From positions 4,811,001-4,875,000 of the forward strand of contig JAPTOF010000016.1 in NCBI GenBank assembly GCA_028554755.1: a DNA stretch of 64,000 bases, given 5' to 3'. The notes under the pieces were generated by a model. The model worked only from the letters and a program-made list of their open reading frames with translations, searched no databases and was not told where the DNA came from. Below are positions 35,757 to 47,186 of this stretch, one piece after another. The translations under genes were made by a program, and so were the position numbers. This DNA comes from Cordia subcordata. Its lineage: Eukaryota; Streptophyta; Magnoliopsida; Boraginales; Cordiaceae. Every line of letters starts with the position of its first letter. Positions within the stretch are counted from its first letter, which is position 1.

Positions 35757-35881
35757 ATTAACTAGTTTTGATAGGGGATATAGTGTACATAGGTCAGAAT
35801 ACCGGGAGATAATTAGCTAATTTTGATATTATATAGGTATAGTGTACATAGGTTAGAGTATAGGGGATTATATGTACTCAT
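35757..35881. repeat. Right part of the split fold-back element
   Basis: It carries TATAGTGTACATAGGTCAGA and TAATTAGCTAATTTTGATA motifs matching the right arm of 14641-15014. Confidence 0.6.
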
Positions 35882-36057
35882 GTTTCTTTAACTAATTAGT
35901 TTTTGGGCATTGATTTAAAACACAACATTAGAATTAAGTCTAATCTCAGTTTTCGTGCTGTCCACATGTAACTCATTCTTTTGTTTCTTTAATAAGAATT
36001 AATCTAATCTTTATAAGTCGACTCCTCCTAATGAAATTTAATAGGGTCCTAACAAAC

Positions 36058-36490
36058 CATGTCTTGTTGTGCCTTGGAAACAATTTATAACTTTTTTGAA
36101 CAAAAATGCGAAGTTTGAAGAAACAAACAACAAAAGAAGCTCGGGGGTCACAGCTGTCAAGAGTTGAATACATCGAAAACATGGAAGACTTGCTATATTT
36201 AGGTAGTTATTAGATGTACGCTCGCTGGTGCTGGCGTCAGAGTGCTATCCGTGGAATATTCTCACCACATTGGAATTTCCCATTAATGATGAAATTTACT
36301 AATCTTACAATAGTCTTTAATATAACTATGAAAATAGTATGATTAATGCGATTTATTTTAGTTTTAATTCAACACGTCATTACCATTCCCTAGTAAGGTC
36401 TAAATAATCTTTGCGGTTATAATATATTCATATTTTACATGAAACAATGAACAATTTTAAGTGCACCATTTATAATCCTCAGCTACTCGT
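36058..36490 (-). repeat. 3'-flank block of gene D, inverted copy
   Basis: On the minus strand this matches 24230-24955 downstream of gene B, including CCAATGTGGTGA-AATATTCCA, GCCAGCACCA and ACAGCTGTGACC, and more weakly 4390-4846 downstream of gene A. It shows that the inversion that created gene D included its 3' flank. Confidence 0.6.
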
Positions 36491-36618
36491 CCTAGTATTA
36501 ATCGGCTTAACCATGTCATTCAACGAGAGATGTGACTATCTGGAAAAGACAAAACATGAAGCTAATTGTAGAGTGAATTTCATTTCTTCCTACGAATACA
36601 TGAACCTATAATCGATCT

Positions 36619-39600
36619 CTACCTACCTTCTATAATATTGGTTAATTTGTTCATTGTCCAAGCTCTTCCACCAGACAAATGGTCATTCTCGTTAGAAAGG
36701 CCCTTTTGGGTCGAAAATCTAGGGCGGTTTGGTTGAGATAGCATCGCAGTCTCACTATCTAGCATCAAGATCACGGTTGACATCATAGGTCTATCCTCAG
36801 GTCGTTCTTGCACACATAATAAGCCAACTTGAATGCAACGCAACACTTCTGAAATTGGATATGAGTCCTCCATCAATGGATCCACAAGCTCAAAGGCTCG
36901 TCCTTCAGTCCACAACTTCCATGCCTGTGAAGATACTTGTTAAGATTATTTATCCCAAAACAAATCAATTTGGTAAATGCCAATCAGTAGGACTCACATG
37001 TCCAAGCAAATTGTAGTCGTTATCCACGTGGTGGAATTGATTGATCCTTTGCCCGCTTACTATTTCCAAAACTAGAACTCCAAAGCTAAAGACATCTGAT
37101 TTCATAGAAAATATGTCACAAATAACATACTCTGGTGCCATATAACCACTGCATGCCATTAGAATGACCACATAATGAGGAGAAGACAATTGTATGAGAA
37201 TTTGATGAAAATATGTTAATACTTACTAGGTCCCTACTACCCTTTTGGTTATCGTTACTAATTGCTCTTTTCCAAAAGTTCGAGCCATGCCAAAATCTGA
37301 GATTTTTGGATTCATCTCACTATCTAACAACACATCGCTGGCTTTGAGATCCCTATGAATGATTCGTAACCTTGACTCACAATGTAGATAGAGAACACCT
37401 CTAGCGATCCCCAAAATGATAGAAAAGCACCTTCGCCACACCAACAAATGCTTCTTGCAATATCTTGAACTACCTGAAGCACAAAGTTTTGATGTGGTTT
37501 GCTTGTATGTTAATCAACAAAAGTATCATAAAGTCATTGCAATTTAGTCTTTCTTAAAATCCATTCTTTTGCGTACTGAAGATTTAATTAGACACATCAA
37601 TGAGGTTGAGAGTAAACCATTTATATAGGAGTCCAGGCTTCCGTTAGGCATGTACTTGTAAATTAACATTCTCTCGTGACCTTGGATGCTCCATCCTAGA
37701 AGCCTCACCAGATTTCTATGTTGAAGTTTGGCAATCAGCATAACCTCATTCCCGTACTCATTAAGACCTTGATCAGAGCCTTTCGAGAGTCGCTTTACTG
37801 CTATTTCTTGTCCATTTGGTAGCACTCCCTGAAATTTCAAACAGTAAATGAAAGCACATATCATTTGATTCTTTCCTCTTCATCGTTTCTTAATTCTTAA
37901 TAGTTGAGAATTTTGTTGTCAAATATTAGTTACCTTATAAACAGGTCCAAATCCACCTTCTCCAATCTTGTTCACATTGGAAAAATTTTTAGTTGCTTTT
38001 GCAAGAGTGGCAATATCAAAACAAGGAAGTTCATGGTTTTCCTTGTCTGTCAGTTGGAATCCCAGTGGACTACCTGTTGAGCAATTCAAATCGAGTTCAG
38101 ACGCTTCTCAATGTTGTTTCTTAATTAAACTAACAAATTTTTACCCCAAGAGTATTCCAAGTAGGTTGTTCTCATGTCCCTATGTTGAAACCGAAAATAA
38201 CGAGACTGAAGATTTACTTAAGGTGAATGATTATTAGTAAAAAGTGCTTTAGTCATGCCTCCAGGCATTTGATGCTTGATATGATTTCTTTCTGCTAAGC
38301 AATTGTCGCTATCTTTTTCTATTTTCTGCTGACTAATAGTTGCTATTCATGACTAAATATTTTGGGACATTCTATCTCAAACCAGAATCACCACATAAGA
38401 AGAATTAAAGAGTGAGAAACTTGCCTTTTCGCTTTGATATCCTCTTCCAGATGAGAAAGAGAACAGCTGAGAGTAGCAAGACTGATGCAGTAACTGTCAC
38501 CACTATGACTACCAACTTTTTCCTTTTTCTCGGTTCTAGTTCTGGTTCTGGTTCTGACATAGCCATGTAAAAGAATTATCCGGTTCAGTAAACTACAAAA
38601 TTTGGAAAATCTAATCTTTATGGATCTAAAACAGATATAATTTACCTAGATCTGAAGCTGCTGCTCGAATGTGAAGTGTCTAAATACCAACAACGCTTAA
38701 TCTCCTGACATCTATAAGGTCTTCAAACCAGAGTAAGCAACCATGCTCTGGATGAGTTATGTCTGGATTAGCATAGGCTGTACAAGTGCAATTCTTCAAA
38801 CATTCAGCTCTACATTCATCCAGAGAGATACTAGTGTTAAGCCTGAACTGCAACATATCAGGCAGTTTAACGCCTGAAAGACCTGTGAATCCTTCTACTG
38901 AACAATTTAACGGATAATTCCCTGTACATCGACCGGACCACATACGAGCCTCCCATTGTTGCAAATCTTTAGGAGTGTATCCAGTAAAGCAGCTGCAAAT
39001 TTGTAGCGCATCCCTCATACTGCAAATAGAATTCGGACCACAGGCTTCATACGTGCCACAGCTGTCCTGCGAAATCCCAAGTATCTGTCGCCAGTTACTG
39101 ATGCTATTGTCCCATAAAAGATATCGAACTACGCCCATATAGCTTAGATCAACCATTACCAAAGAATTGCCGATGAGGCTAAATGTATAATACACCTCTT
39201 CTGAATTCACAATGGTCTCCGAGGTGAAAGGGATGTTACTATCAATACTGCTTCCACCTAGGGATTTTCCATTCCAGGGTCCACTTCGAAAATATTTTGA
39301 GGAACCCTTCCGGATTATTGACTGTGGTAGTCCATGAAGGTCAAAACTGAGGGTATATTCTCCAGGGGAAGGGTCATCCAAACTCCTCCAGGATGTAAGA
39401 TTTCGGTTCAAACCTTTCCTCAAGTCCAATCCGATCTTCATGCCAGCAACCATGGCGTGTGATGGATGATCAAAGCTTTGCCAGAGGACATCTCCTTCTC
39501 CGTTGCTGTCTCTCAGAACAAGATTTCCAGTGTCCAAAAGCTGGACAAGAGTGGTTCCTGACGATAAGTTCTTGATCCTGGTAGACCAGAGGACCGTTTC

Positions 39601-39937
39601 TGTTTTGTCAACAAGAATCAGATTTCCATCATTCGCGATGCGAATTGCACCAGAAGCATCATTCAGGGGACTGTCTCTGTTAGCAATCCACACAATAGTT
39701 TGAGTTGGGATGTTGTTGTACTTTATCCCCAAGTAAAACCTGGAAGAGAAATTGAAGAAACCAAGCTGAAGCTGACTTCCTGACGAGATAAAGAGTCTCG
39801 TTAGCAGTTAGGGACCGCGAGTTATTTAACAAATCAGCTGCCCTGGAAATATCCACAAAGGACAATAAAACCAGACAAATGTAATAAATGATAGCATACG
39901 TCTGGATCTTCATATGGTTGAGCTTCTTCTTTTCCAT
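36619..39937 (-). pseudogene. G-type lectin S-receptor-like kinase pseudogene (gene D)
   Basis: All seven exon equivalents are present on the minus strand with usable splice sites: 39937-38646, 38553-38425, 38073-37934, 37828-37618, 37473-37227, 37148-36998, 36924-36619. Two lesions break exon 1. One is a +1 insertion at about 39790-39792, soon after NETL in the B-lectin domain. The other is a TAG at 38682-38680 where gene A has the Gln codon CAG, just before the transmembrane exon. The kinase part also has HRDLKASD in place of HRDLKASN, losing the invariant metal-binding Asn. Otherwise it closely resembles genes A and B, so the inactivation looks recent. Intron 2 has the GC donor seen in the other copies. 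Confidence 0.9.
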
Positions 39938-40092
39938 CTGAATTAAGCAGCTTATTTGGATTCATCAGTTGTCTAAAACTACTAAAGATAGAAAAATTGC
40001 TCCACGAGGACAAACCATGGAAGCTAGAGGCCCTGAGGAAGACATGAAAAACCAAGAAGCTTACTTATTGGCAGCCAAATAAGCCGCTTAAT

Positions 40093-40115
40093 TTGACCAA
40101 GCAACCTGCAGTCAA
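40093..40115 (-). promoter_or_regulatory. Residual W-box cores upstream of gene D
   Basis: AGTCAA (40110-40115, TTGACT on the minus strand) and TTGACC (40093-40098) correspond to the first two cores of genes A and B. The third is lost in a small deletion. Confidence 0.35.
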
Positions 40116-40181
40116 ACGCAAGCTTTTTAGCTTAAAATTTTATTTGTAGGTGGTTGCAGGGACGGCTGCACCTTTGAGCTA

Positions 40182-40201
40182 GTGGGGTCAAATGACCCCA
40201 C
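40182..40201. repeat. Perfect short palindrome
   Basis: GTGGGGTCA-AA-TGACCCCAC is a perfect 9-bp inverted repeat. A related GACCCATT...AATGGGGTC hairpin lies near 40906-40935. The stretch 40120-41000 is otherwise AT-rich without a gene. Confidence 0.5.
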
Positions 40202-40999
40202 TCAATTTTTTTCTTAAGAAAATGGTTATATGAATAAGACACGTATTTGACACTCTTGATATCACTAAAACATTTATATGAAGCCTCTGACATGACAAAA
40301 ATAAAGAGAAAATGAAAGCACAAATCTACGTGTTTTCTAGGGAGGAGAGAGCTAAATACACTATTGAATTGCCTTGCTACAAGACTTTATATCAGTACTT
40401 GCATATTTTTTTATTACACTTGAAGTAAAATGATAACTTTTATTTTAGTTACGATTTTAAATATAAAAAATATTTGTTACATTTTTAATTATAGTAATGA
40501 TACTGAAACTTTTATATCTAATTTTTTTAAGATAGCAAAAAATTTGCTACACTTGAAAATGTAACTAATATAAATTTGAAAAGTGTATTTGTTTTGGGGG
40601 GAAAAAAATATATTTCTTACATCTCAAAGTATAACAAAATTTGAACTTCATTTGGCCTATGCCTAAATTAACTATTCTTTCAAATGGACAAACATTAACT
40701 AAACTTTCAATTTTAATAAACATTAGTTAGACTTCCAAGTGTTGCACTAATTTTTCATTATACTGGAAATATTTATGTTTGAGTTAAGCACAACTAGTTA
40801 ATTTTGATACACGTCTAAATATAACTAGGAACTACAATGTGTAACTACATGATTGAATTCTTGTAGTGCCTTTAGGATAAAAATTTATATAAACTACTTT
40901 TATATTGACCCATTAAAAAAAATAATGGGGTCAATATAAAAAATTTTTCTAATTTTTTTTTGTTTGTCTGTTTTCTGTTTTCACTTTATAGTTTTCATT

Positions 41000-41465
41000 T
41001 TTTATTTTTATTTTTTATTTGGTTTTATTTTTAGTTTTTTATTTTTTATTTTGAAAATATTTTTGAAACAAAATTCAAAACCAGTTTTAAAAACAAAAGT
41101 CTTAAAAGACTTGGGTTCCGTTTATTTCACGGAAAATATTTTCCTGAAAAATGTATTTTGGATTTTTTATATTTAACAGTTAAAAATGAAAAAAATGAAA
41201 CAAAAATATTTTTCTAGAAAAAAATAAGTTGATTTTCCTGCAAAATGTTTTCCTTTTCTCCAAAAAAAAAAAAAAAACCAGTTTTCACATACTTATCAAA
41301 TCCCCCCACCCCTTCCCCCAACAACCCTCAATATCAGATTGCTCCATCCCCGCCTCGCCCGCCTCCCTCCCGCCATGCCGCACTTCACAGTCACAGCCCC
41401 GGCACCATCTCACGGCGCTGCCTCCCCCCTCTGCCCCCGGCCTCCGGCATAATTGTTTATTGTTT
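41000..41465. repeat. Partial copy of the C-rich-core repeat
   Basis: It matches the left part of 43390-44410: AAATTCAAAACCAGTTTTAA, AAAAGTCTTAAAAGACTT, TTTCACGGAAAATATTTTCC, then a C-rich stretch (41303-41450) ending GCATAATTGTTTAT. The G-rich half and right end are missing. Open frames here are compositional artefacts. Confidence 0.65.
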
Positions 41466-41719
41466 TTAGAATATGTTATCGTGCATGAGCGGTGTAAACC
41501 ACCCATTTCATGATTCCGTTCCCAAACCTACAGCGTCAAATTAAATCTGATTTCAACCAAGAGAGATCACATTTTTCTTTTGTTTTAACGGTTTTTTTTC
41601 TTTTTTTTTGTAAAAGTAGCAATTGTAGATGTTTTACTAATAATAACTCATACTCAAAACTGGTAAGGGACATTTAACTGCACTCTCTTTGTCATTTTAA
41701 CTTAATGGTCACTTCGGTT

Positions 41720-41722
<3 letters not shown>

Positions 41723-41757
<35 letters not shown>
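41723..41757 (+). repeat. (AT)n microsatellite
   Basis: About 17 AT units. Confidence 0.95.
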
Positions 41758-41761
<4 letters not shown>

Positions 41762-41870
41762 GAAAGAAAAAGCAGAGGATGCATGCATAGCTCTATACAT
41801 GCGCACATGGTTTTGGAAAAATTCAATTGTTTTATATCTTTTAATGCGTGTCAATGTTTGCACTTATATC

Positions 41871-42504
41871 TGGGGGCGGAACCGAGAGGCACCGGCCCCA
41901 AGCGTCGGAAAAATATATATTTGTGTACAGAAAATTTTTCAAAATTCTTCTTTTGGCCCCCCTTAATTTTTATCTTCTTTTCTTTTGTTTAAAAAATTAT
42001 TCTTATAATAATTTTTTCGTATATATTTTTCTAGATAGATTATATTTCAGTGATTAATTTTTTATAATAAATGGCAATTTTAACAACTTTAGAGAATAAA
42101 TTTCAATAATTTTTAATTTATTTGTTATGTTAGTTAGGTACTTAGAATAATTTCTTTTGGCAAGATAAATTTAAAAATTTCATAAATTTTAGAGAGCTTT
42201 CATAGATAATTTATTTATTCAGATACATTATTTATTTTTTGTTTTGCCTAGAAAAATTCATAAAGGAGAGAAGAACTTAATTTAATCGACTGAATTAGTA
42301 AACTTTTTCTTATATAATTTTATAATATTTTGTTAATTATTATTTTTTATGATTGTTTTTGTTTAAAAAAATATAATAATATTTATATAATATATTTTCT
42401 CGAAGGAAAGACTTGTTTTTCTACTTAATTTTGATGATAATTTTCATTCAAATACGTATATAAGTCTCAGTTTTCCCGAAAAAAATTTTCTAATTCCGCC
42501 CTTG
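41871..42504. mobile_element. Non-autonomous hAT-like element with perfect 8-bp TSD
   Basis: The ends TGGGGGCGGAA and TTCCGCCCTTG are inverted. CTTATATC is present immediately outside both ends (41863-41870 and 42505-42512), a perfect 8-bp target duplication as for hAT elements. The 634-bp interior is AT-rich with no transposase. Confidence 0.8.
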
Positions 42505-42681
42505 CTTATATCCAATGATGATTGCATTTTTTGGTCAATTATATTTATCTAATGAGTGTTTCATTTGTTGTGATTTTCTACTCCCGTGAGATAGGCACTC
42601 AGATAGAACAAAAATTCGGTGGTGCATTTCGTTGTCAGAGTCATGAACAGGAATCTCTTTTGACTTTTGATCTCGTCATTA

Positions 42682-42908
42682 GGGTATGTTTGGATTGACT
42701 TTTTAAAAAAAAAATCACTTTTTTTCTTGAAAAAATCACATTAAATTTGTAATAACTATTTGATTTGGCTTCTAAAAAGTTGAAACTTTAAAAAAAAGCT
42801 CAAATACAGCTTTTTTTAGAAGCCAAAATTTTCAGCTTCTAAAAAAAAGTTATTTTTCAAAAGCTGTTCAAAAAAGCATTTTTGAAAAAAGCCAATCCAA
42901 ACGGGCCC
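42682..42908. mobile_element. GGGCCTGTTTGG-family MITE, copy 6
   Basis: It starts GGGTATGTTTGGATTGACTT and ends AGCCAATCCAAACGGGCCC, with TTA on both sides (42679-42681 and 42909-42911). It is among the best-preserved copies. Confidence 0.85.
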
Positions 42909-43389
42909 TTAAGAAGAAAGTTTCATGAAACCTTACAACTTGTTTGGATTGAGGGAGGAAAATTTGATAAAGGAAAGAAAATGAAATAATTATAAAGAAA
43001 AAGAGAGAAAATGGGTAATTTATGCTTGGATTAGAATATTTTTATGAATGAAATGAACATAAAAGATTATGAGTATCTTGTATTTGGATTAGGAAGGAAA
43101 TGAAAGGAAATGATAGATTTTATGTGTAAATTTACTTTTGTGCCCTTTTTCTTATTTTGTCTTTATATAGCAAGTTCAGTAATTAAAATAAAACTCAAGG
43201 GGTAAAATCGTCTTCACACAACTTAAAGAATCATTTCCTTCCTTTTCCTCCCAAATTGGAAGAATTAAAAATAAAGGAAATGAAAGGATAATGCTTTTCC
43301 TCTCAAAACTATTTCCCTTCTGAAAGATTTATTTTATCTCTCCAAAACCATTCACTTCCCTCCATTCCCCCTAATCCAAACAGAGTTTT

Positions 43390-44410
43390 AGGATCTGTTT
43401 GGTTTTGTTTTTATTTTTTTATTTTGAAAATAATTTTTCCAAACAAAATTCAAAACCAGTTTTAAAAACAAAAGTCTTAAAAGACTTAGTTTCTATTTGT
43501 TTTGCAGAAAACGTTTACCTAAAAATTATTTTTCAGATTTTCTTATGTTTGGCTGTTAAAAATGAAAAAGTCAAAGGAAAATATTTTTCTGGTTAAAGAA
43601 AAATAAATTGACTTTTCCGCAAAATGTTTTTCTTTTCTCAAAAAAGGCAAACATTTTTCACACATTTATCAAATCTCGCCTACCCCGCCCCACCCTAATA
43701 TCATATTCCCCCACCCCCGTCTCGCCACATCCCCCCACCATGCCCCACCTCACGAACCTGCCTCTCCCCTTCGCCCCCGTTCACCAGCATAATTGTTTAT
43801 CATCAAATCACCCAGCACCCCCGCCCCCGGTAGCAGACGACCCCCTTGTGTCTCCTGTCTCACGACCTCTCTCTACCCTAGGGCCCCCGCCCTGCCTTGC
43901 CCTGCCCCCAGCCCTCGGCCACCCGAACCACTAGTCCCCCTACGCCCCCAATCCCCAGCCTCCCAGCCGAGCTCTTGGACCCCGACACCCTCGCCCCCGG
44001 CCCTAGGACACCCGACCTCCTGGCTACTAAGGTATGGGGACCAAGTGTCTGGGGGTCGAGGCCAAGGTACCAAGAGGTTGAAGGCGTTGGGGGTCTAAGT
44101 GCCAGGGGCAGGGGGCTAGGAGTGGGCCCCCTTTACCAACATACATAAATATGTCATTAAAAAATATTTTTCAATTAATTTATATTGTGACAACCAAACA
44201 ATGGAAAAAAAATTTTCTAGAAAACGTTTTGTAGGAAAACATTTTTCATGGAAAACATTTTCCAAAACAAATTATTTTTCATGAAACAAATGGAGCCTAA
44301 AAGCAAAAAGTGCCTTTCCACCATTTTTTCTTTTTTTTTTTTTTTGGTTTTGCATCAAGCTTTGTTTTTTTTGTTTTGAAAACTAAAACTGTTTTTAAAA
44401 ATGTATTTCA
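43390..44410. mobile_element. Repeat element with C-rich then G-rich core
   Basis: AT-rich arms with TTTCTATTTGTTTTGCAGAAA at the left and the inverse of CATTTTTCATGGAAAACATT...AAACAAATGGAGCC at the right surround a GC-rich core (about 43680-44125). The core is C-rich on the plus strand up to about 44025 and G-rich after it. The left part recurs at 41000-41465. No domain is recognisable in the core, and the predicted reading frames are Pro-rich or Gly-rich artefacts. Confidence 0.5.
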
Positions 44411-44839
44411 ATTAGGCCTCTAGGTGCACTTTACACAGCCACCTAGGCCTTCTCGAGCCATGTTTAAACCTACTTTTCTATTCTTTTTTTTGTCCAACTT
44501 ATTAGGCCAAGGTTTATCTCTTCTAGAGGAGAAATCTCCACCACAAATAAGTGAAAAAATAACCTTGGTTCTTTTAGCAAAACCAAATTAAGAGAATTTG
44601 TGATCCATGAAGGCAAGCACATAAGGCATGCAGAAGAAGGGTTGGATTTTAACAAGCCATCATCACTTGTGGAAGAAACACCCATAAGCTCTCTGAAAGC
44701 TGAAGAAAAGACTCAAAACATGAACTAGAGAAACTTATTTGCAGCTTAGACATCAAAGTTCTCATCGTATGAAGGTGTCTTTAGCTCAACTATTCCAGAG
44801 ATGGCCAAGGATTTTCTAGAGATGGAGAATGGTGCTAGA

Positions 44840-45130
44840 GTAAAAAGGCTTTGGTCACTCTAAGAATCAGTCTCTATCGTTGATATAGGACATGGATTCT
44901 TCACTATTCGTTTCGTGTCAGTGGAAGACTATAAGCAAGTGATAATGGGTGGGGCGAGGCTCCTTGCAGATCATTACCTTATCGTTAGGAAATGGGATAG
45001 TAGTTTTTGTCCCTCTACTACCTCTGTTTCCACAATAGTAGTCTAGCGGAGGTTTGACTGTGGATTGTGGAAGACTTTATCCTTATGTTGAGGAGTGCAA
45101 GGAGCATTATGGCAAACCACCTGGGGTTCA
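44840..45130 (+). pseudogene. LINE ORF1 remnant (DUF4283-like plus zinc knuckle)
   Basis: The plus strand reads VDIGHGFFTIRFVSVEDYKQ, GGARLLADHYLIVRKWDSSF and STTSVSTIVV, the pattern of the DUF4283 domain found in plant LINE ORF1. After a stop and frame change comes VDCGRLYPYVEECKEHYGK, resembling a decayed CCHC knuckle. The gene is broken and short. The flanking 44411-44839 and 45131-45900 show nothing I can name. Confidence 0.55.
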
Positions 45131-45918
45131 CTTTGATGCGTCGATCATAGAAAGGCCCATAAATGTGCAGATTGGCTTGTATATTTTGAATTATAGCTTT
45201 CCATTGGACTTCATCACTTGGTGGACCCTCTTGATTATCTTTGAAGGTTGTCGGGAGAAAATTGTAGAGGGGTCTTTACCTTTAGAATTATTTGCTTATA
45301 GTCGGCTTTGCCTCCTTGAGGAGGAGGGGGAGAGGGGAAGTCATGAACAAAAGGTTTACAACTATCTAACTTTTTTTATTTCACTCTCCTAAGAATCTCA
45401 AACCAACCGCCGTTAAAGAAACGACCTAAGTTTGTGGCTTGAAATTATCAATTTTTTTAAAAAAAAAGAGAGAGAGGCTCAACAAACTTAAATATTTTGT
45501 GGTTACTCAAGTATTTGCCACATTTCAGATTTAAAATCTCACAGTTGCATTTATGACTCGTGTTATAAGTTTAAAATTAATTATTTGAACCTCAAAATTT
45601 ACTAGTCCAAAATAATTATTTAAATTTTCAAAACTTAATCTTCCCACTAATATTGAACATTACATGTTTAATTTCATAGTAACGGATCCTCAAGGCCAGA
45701 ACAAAATTCACTGAACTACTTGCGAAATGCTTTTTGTCTGCCATCAGAATGAGTGTGGGCTGGGATTTCGCAGCATGAAAGACTTGGTGCACTTTCAACT
45801 TCTCAAAAGAGTTGGGCCCACCCATCCCATATATAAAAAGTGGGCAACTTCAACTGTAACAAGGCGAGGCCGGCCTCTAATGAGTTGGGCTAGGCCATAT
45901 CTATGTGATATCATATCG

Positions 45919-45920
<2 letters not shown>

Positions 45921-45952
<32 letters not shown>
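45921..45952 (+). repeat. (AT)n microsatellite
   Basis: About 16 AT units. The following 45953-47160 is very AT-rich with no gene recognised. Confidence 0.95.
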
Positions 45953-45957
<5 letters not shown>

Positions 45958-47186
45958 CTAGTCAATCACCCGTGCGATACACGAGGAAGTAAAATGTTAT
46001 TTTATATGCATAGCATTTTTTCAAAAAATTAAGATAAGTGGCATTATGTTAAAATAAGTATCATTATTATTTCTAAATAATTACAAAAAAATAGATTCAA
46101 ATAATTAAATCATGTATATTTGAGTTAAATTACAAAATAAAATATGAATAATTAAAGCATTTGGTAAAATGATTTACATTAAAATTACTAAGGGAAAGGA
46201 TTATAGAAATATGGGAAGAAGATTAAAATAAGAAAAAATATATCAATTAAAATAGATCACGATTTGATAAAACCAAATTGGAGAGTTACCATAGATATCT
46301 GCAATCAGTCCAGATTGCATGTCATAATTTTGGAATGTAATATATAAATATTAAAATAAATTAGTAAATTAATGTAAATCTCATTAAAATAAAACACGAT
46401 TTTCACAATTAAACGTAATGTAACAGCGCTACATGACAAAAAGATGTTAAGAATGCTATTTATGCGATATTTGTCATTATTATATTGCAAAGAGTTCTTC
46501 TATATAATATAATATAGATATATATATATATAATATTTTGTTCTTATTATTTTTTGTTGTTATAAATATACATTATTAATTTTAATTAAAAATTACATAA
46601 TCAATCAATTAATTTTTAAATAAGACTCTTTTGTGAATCGCAAGAGATTCATTTCTTATTTATCATGGATATATATTGTTAGTTTCAATTAAAAAAAACT
46701 TAAGTAACGCTTTAAAGTAATATTCGATTGTGAATATCAAAATATTAAGCTCAAGTAAATTTAAAGTCTATTATTAAAAAAATATTCAATTCAAATAAAC
46801 TTAACATCTTCTATTAAAAAACTCGTACAAGATATAATATATTCATGACTAAATTCATAATCTACAATTAAAAATAAATTTAATGTAAACTATTAAAAAA
46901 AGAACTCGCATAGAATACGAATATGAAAACACTAGTTATTTGTAAATTTCTATTTAAATTTTTTGTTATCAAATTATCTAGTTGTATAATTTTTTAAAAA
47001 ACAATATTACTATATAAGTGGTCTAATAAGATATCCTCCTAATAATGCCATGAGATAATTAGAATAAAAATTCAGGTACCCTATTATTTTAGTGGGCGCA
47101 AAATAGTCTTTTTGTCAAAATTAATTTGCTCTAACCCAAAACTTACGGTGTCAAATTTTGCTCACACACTTATCTGTGAGTAGCTT

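Noticed and set aside
41229..41513. Proline-rich short proteins at 41.2-41.5 and 43.6-44.1 kb
   Set aside because: They arise from C-rich repeat cores, overlap in several frames and carry no domain.
45054..45392. 112-codon frame as a gene
   Set aside because: It starts inside a decayed LINE ORF1 zinc-knuckle-like sequence, and the remainder has no recognisable domain.
45953..47100. Helitron-like or other element near CACCCGTGCGATACACG
   Set aside because: The motif resembles repeats seen in other plant genomes, but I could not define ends, a terminal hairpin or a target site.
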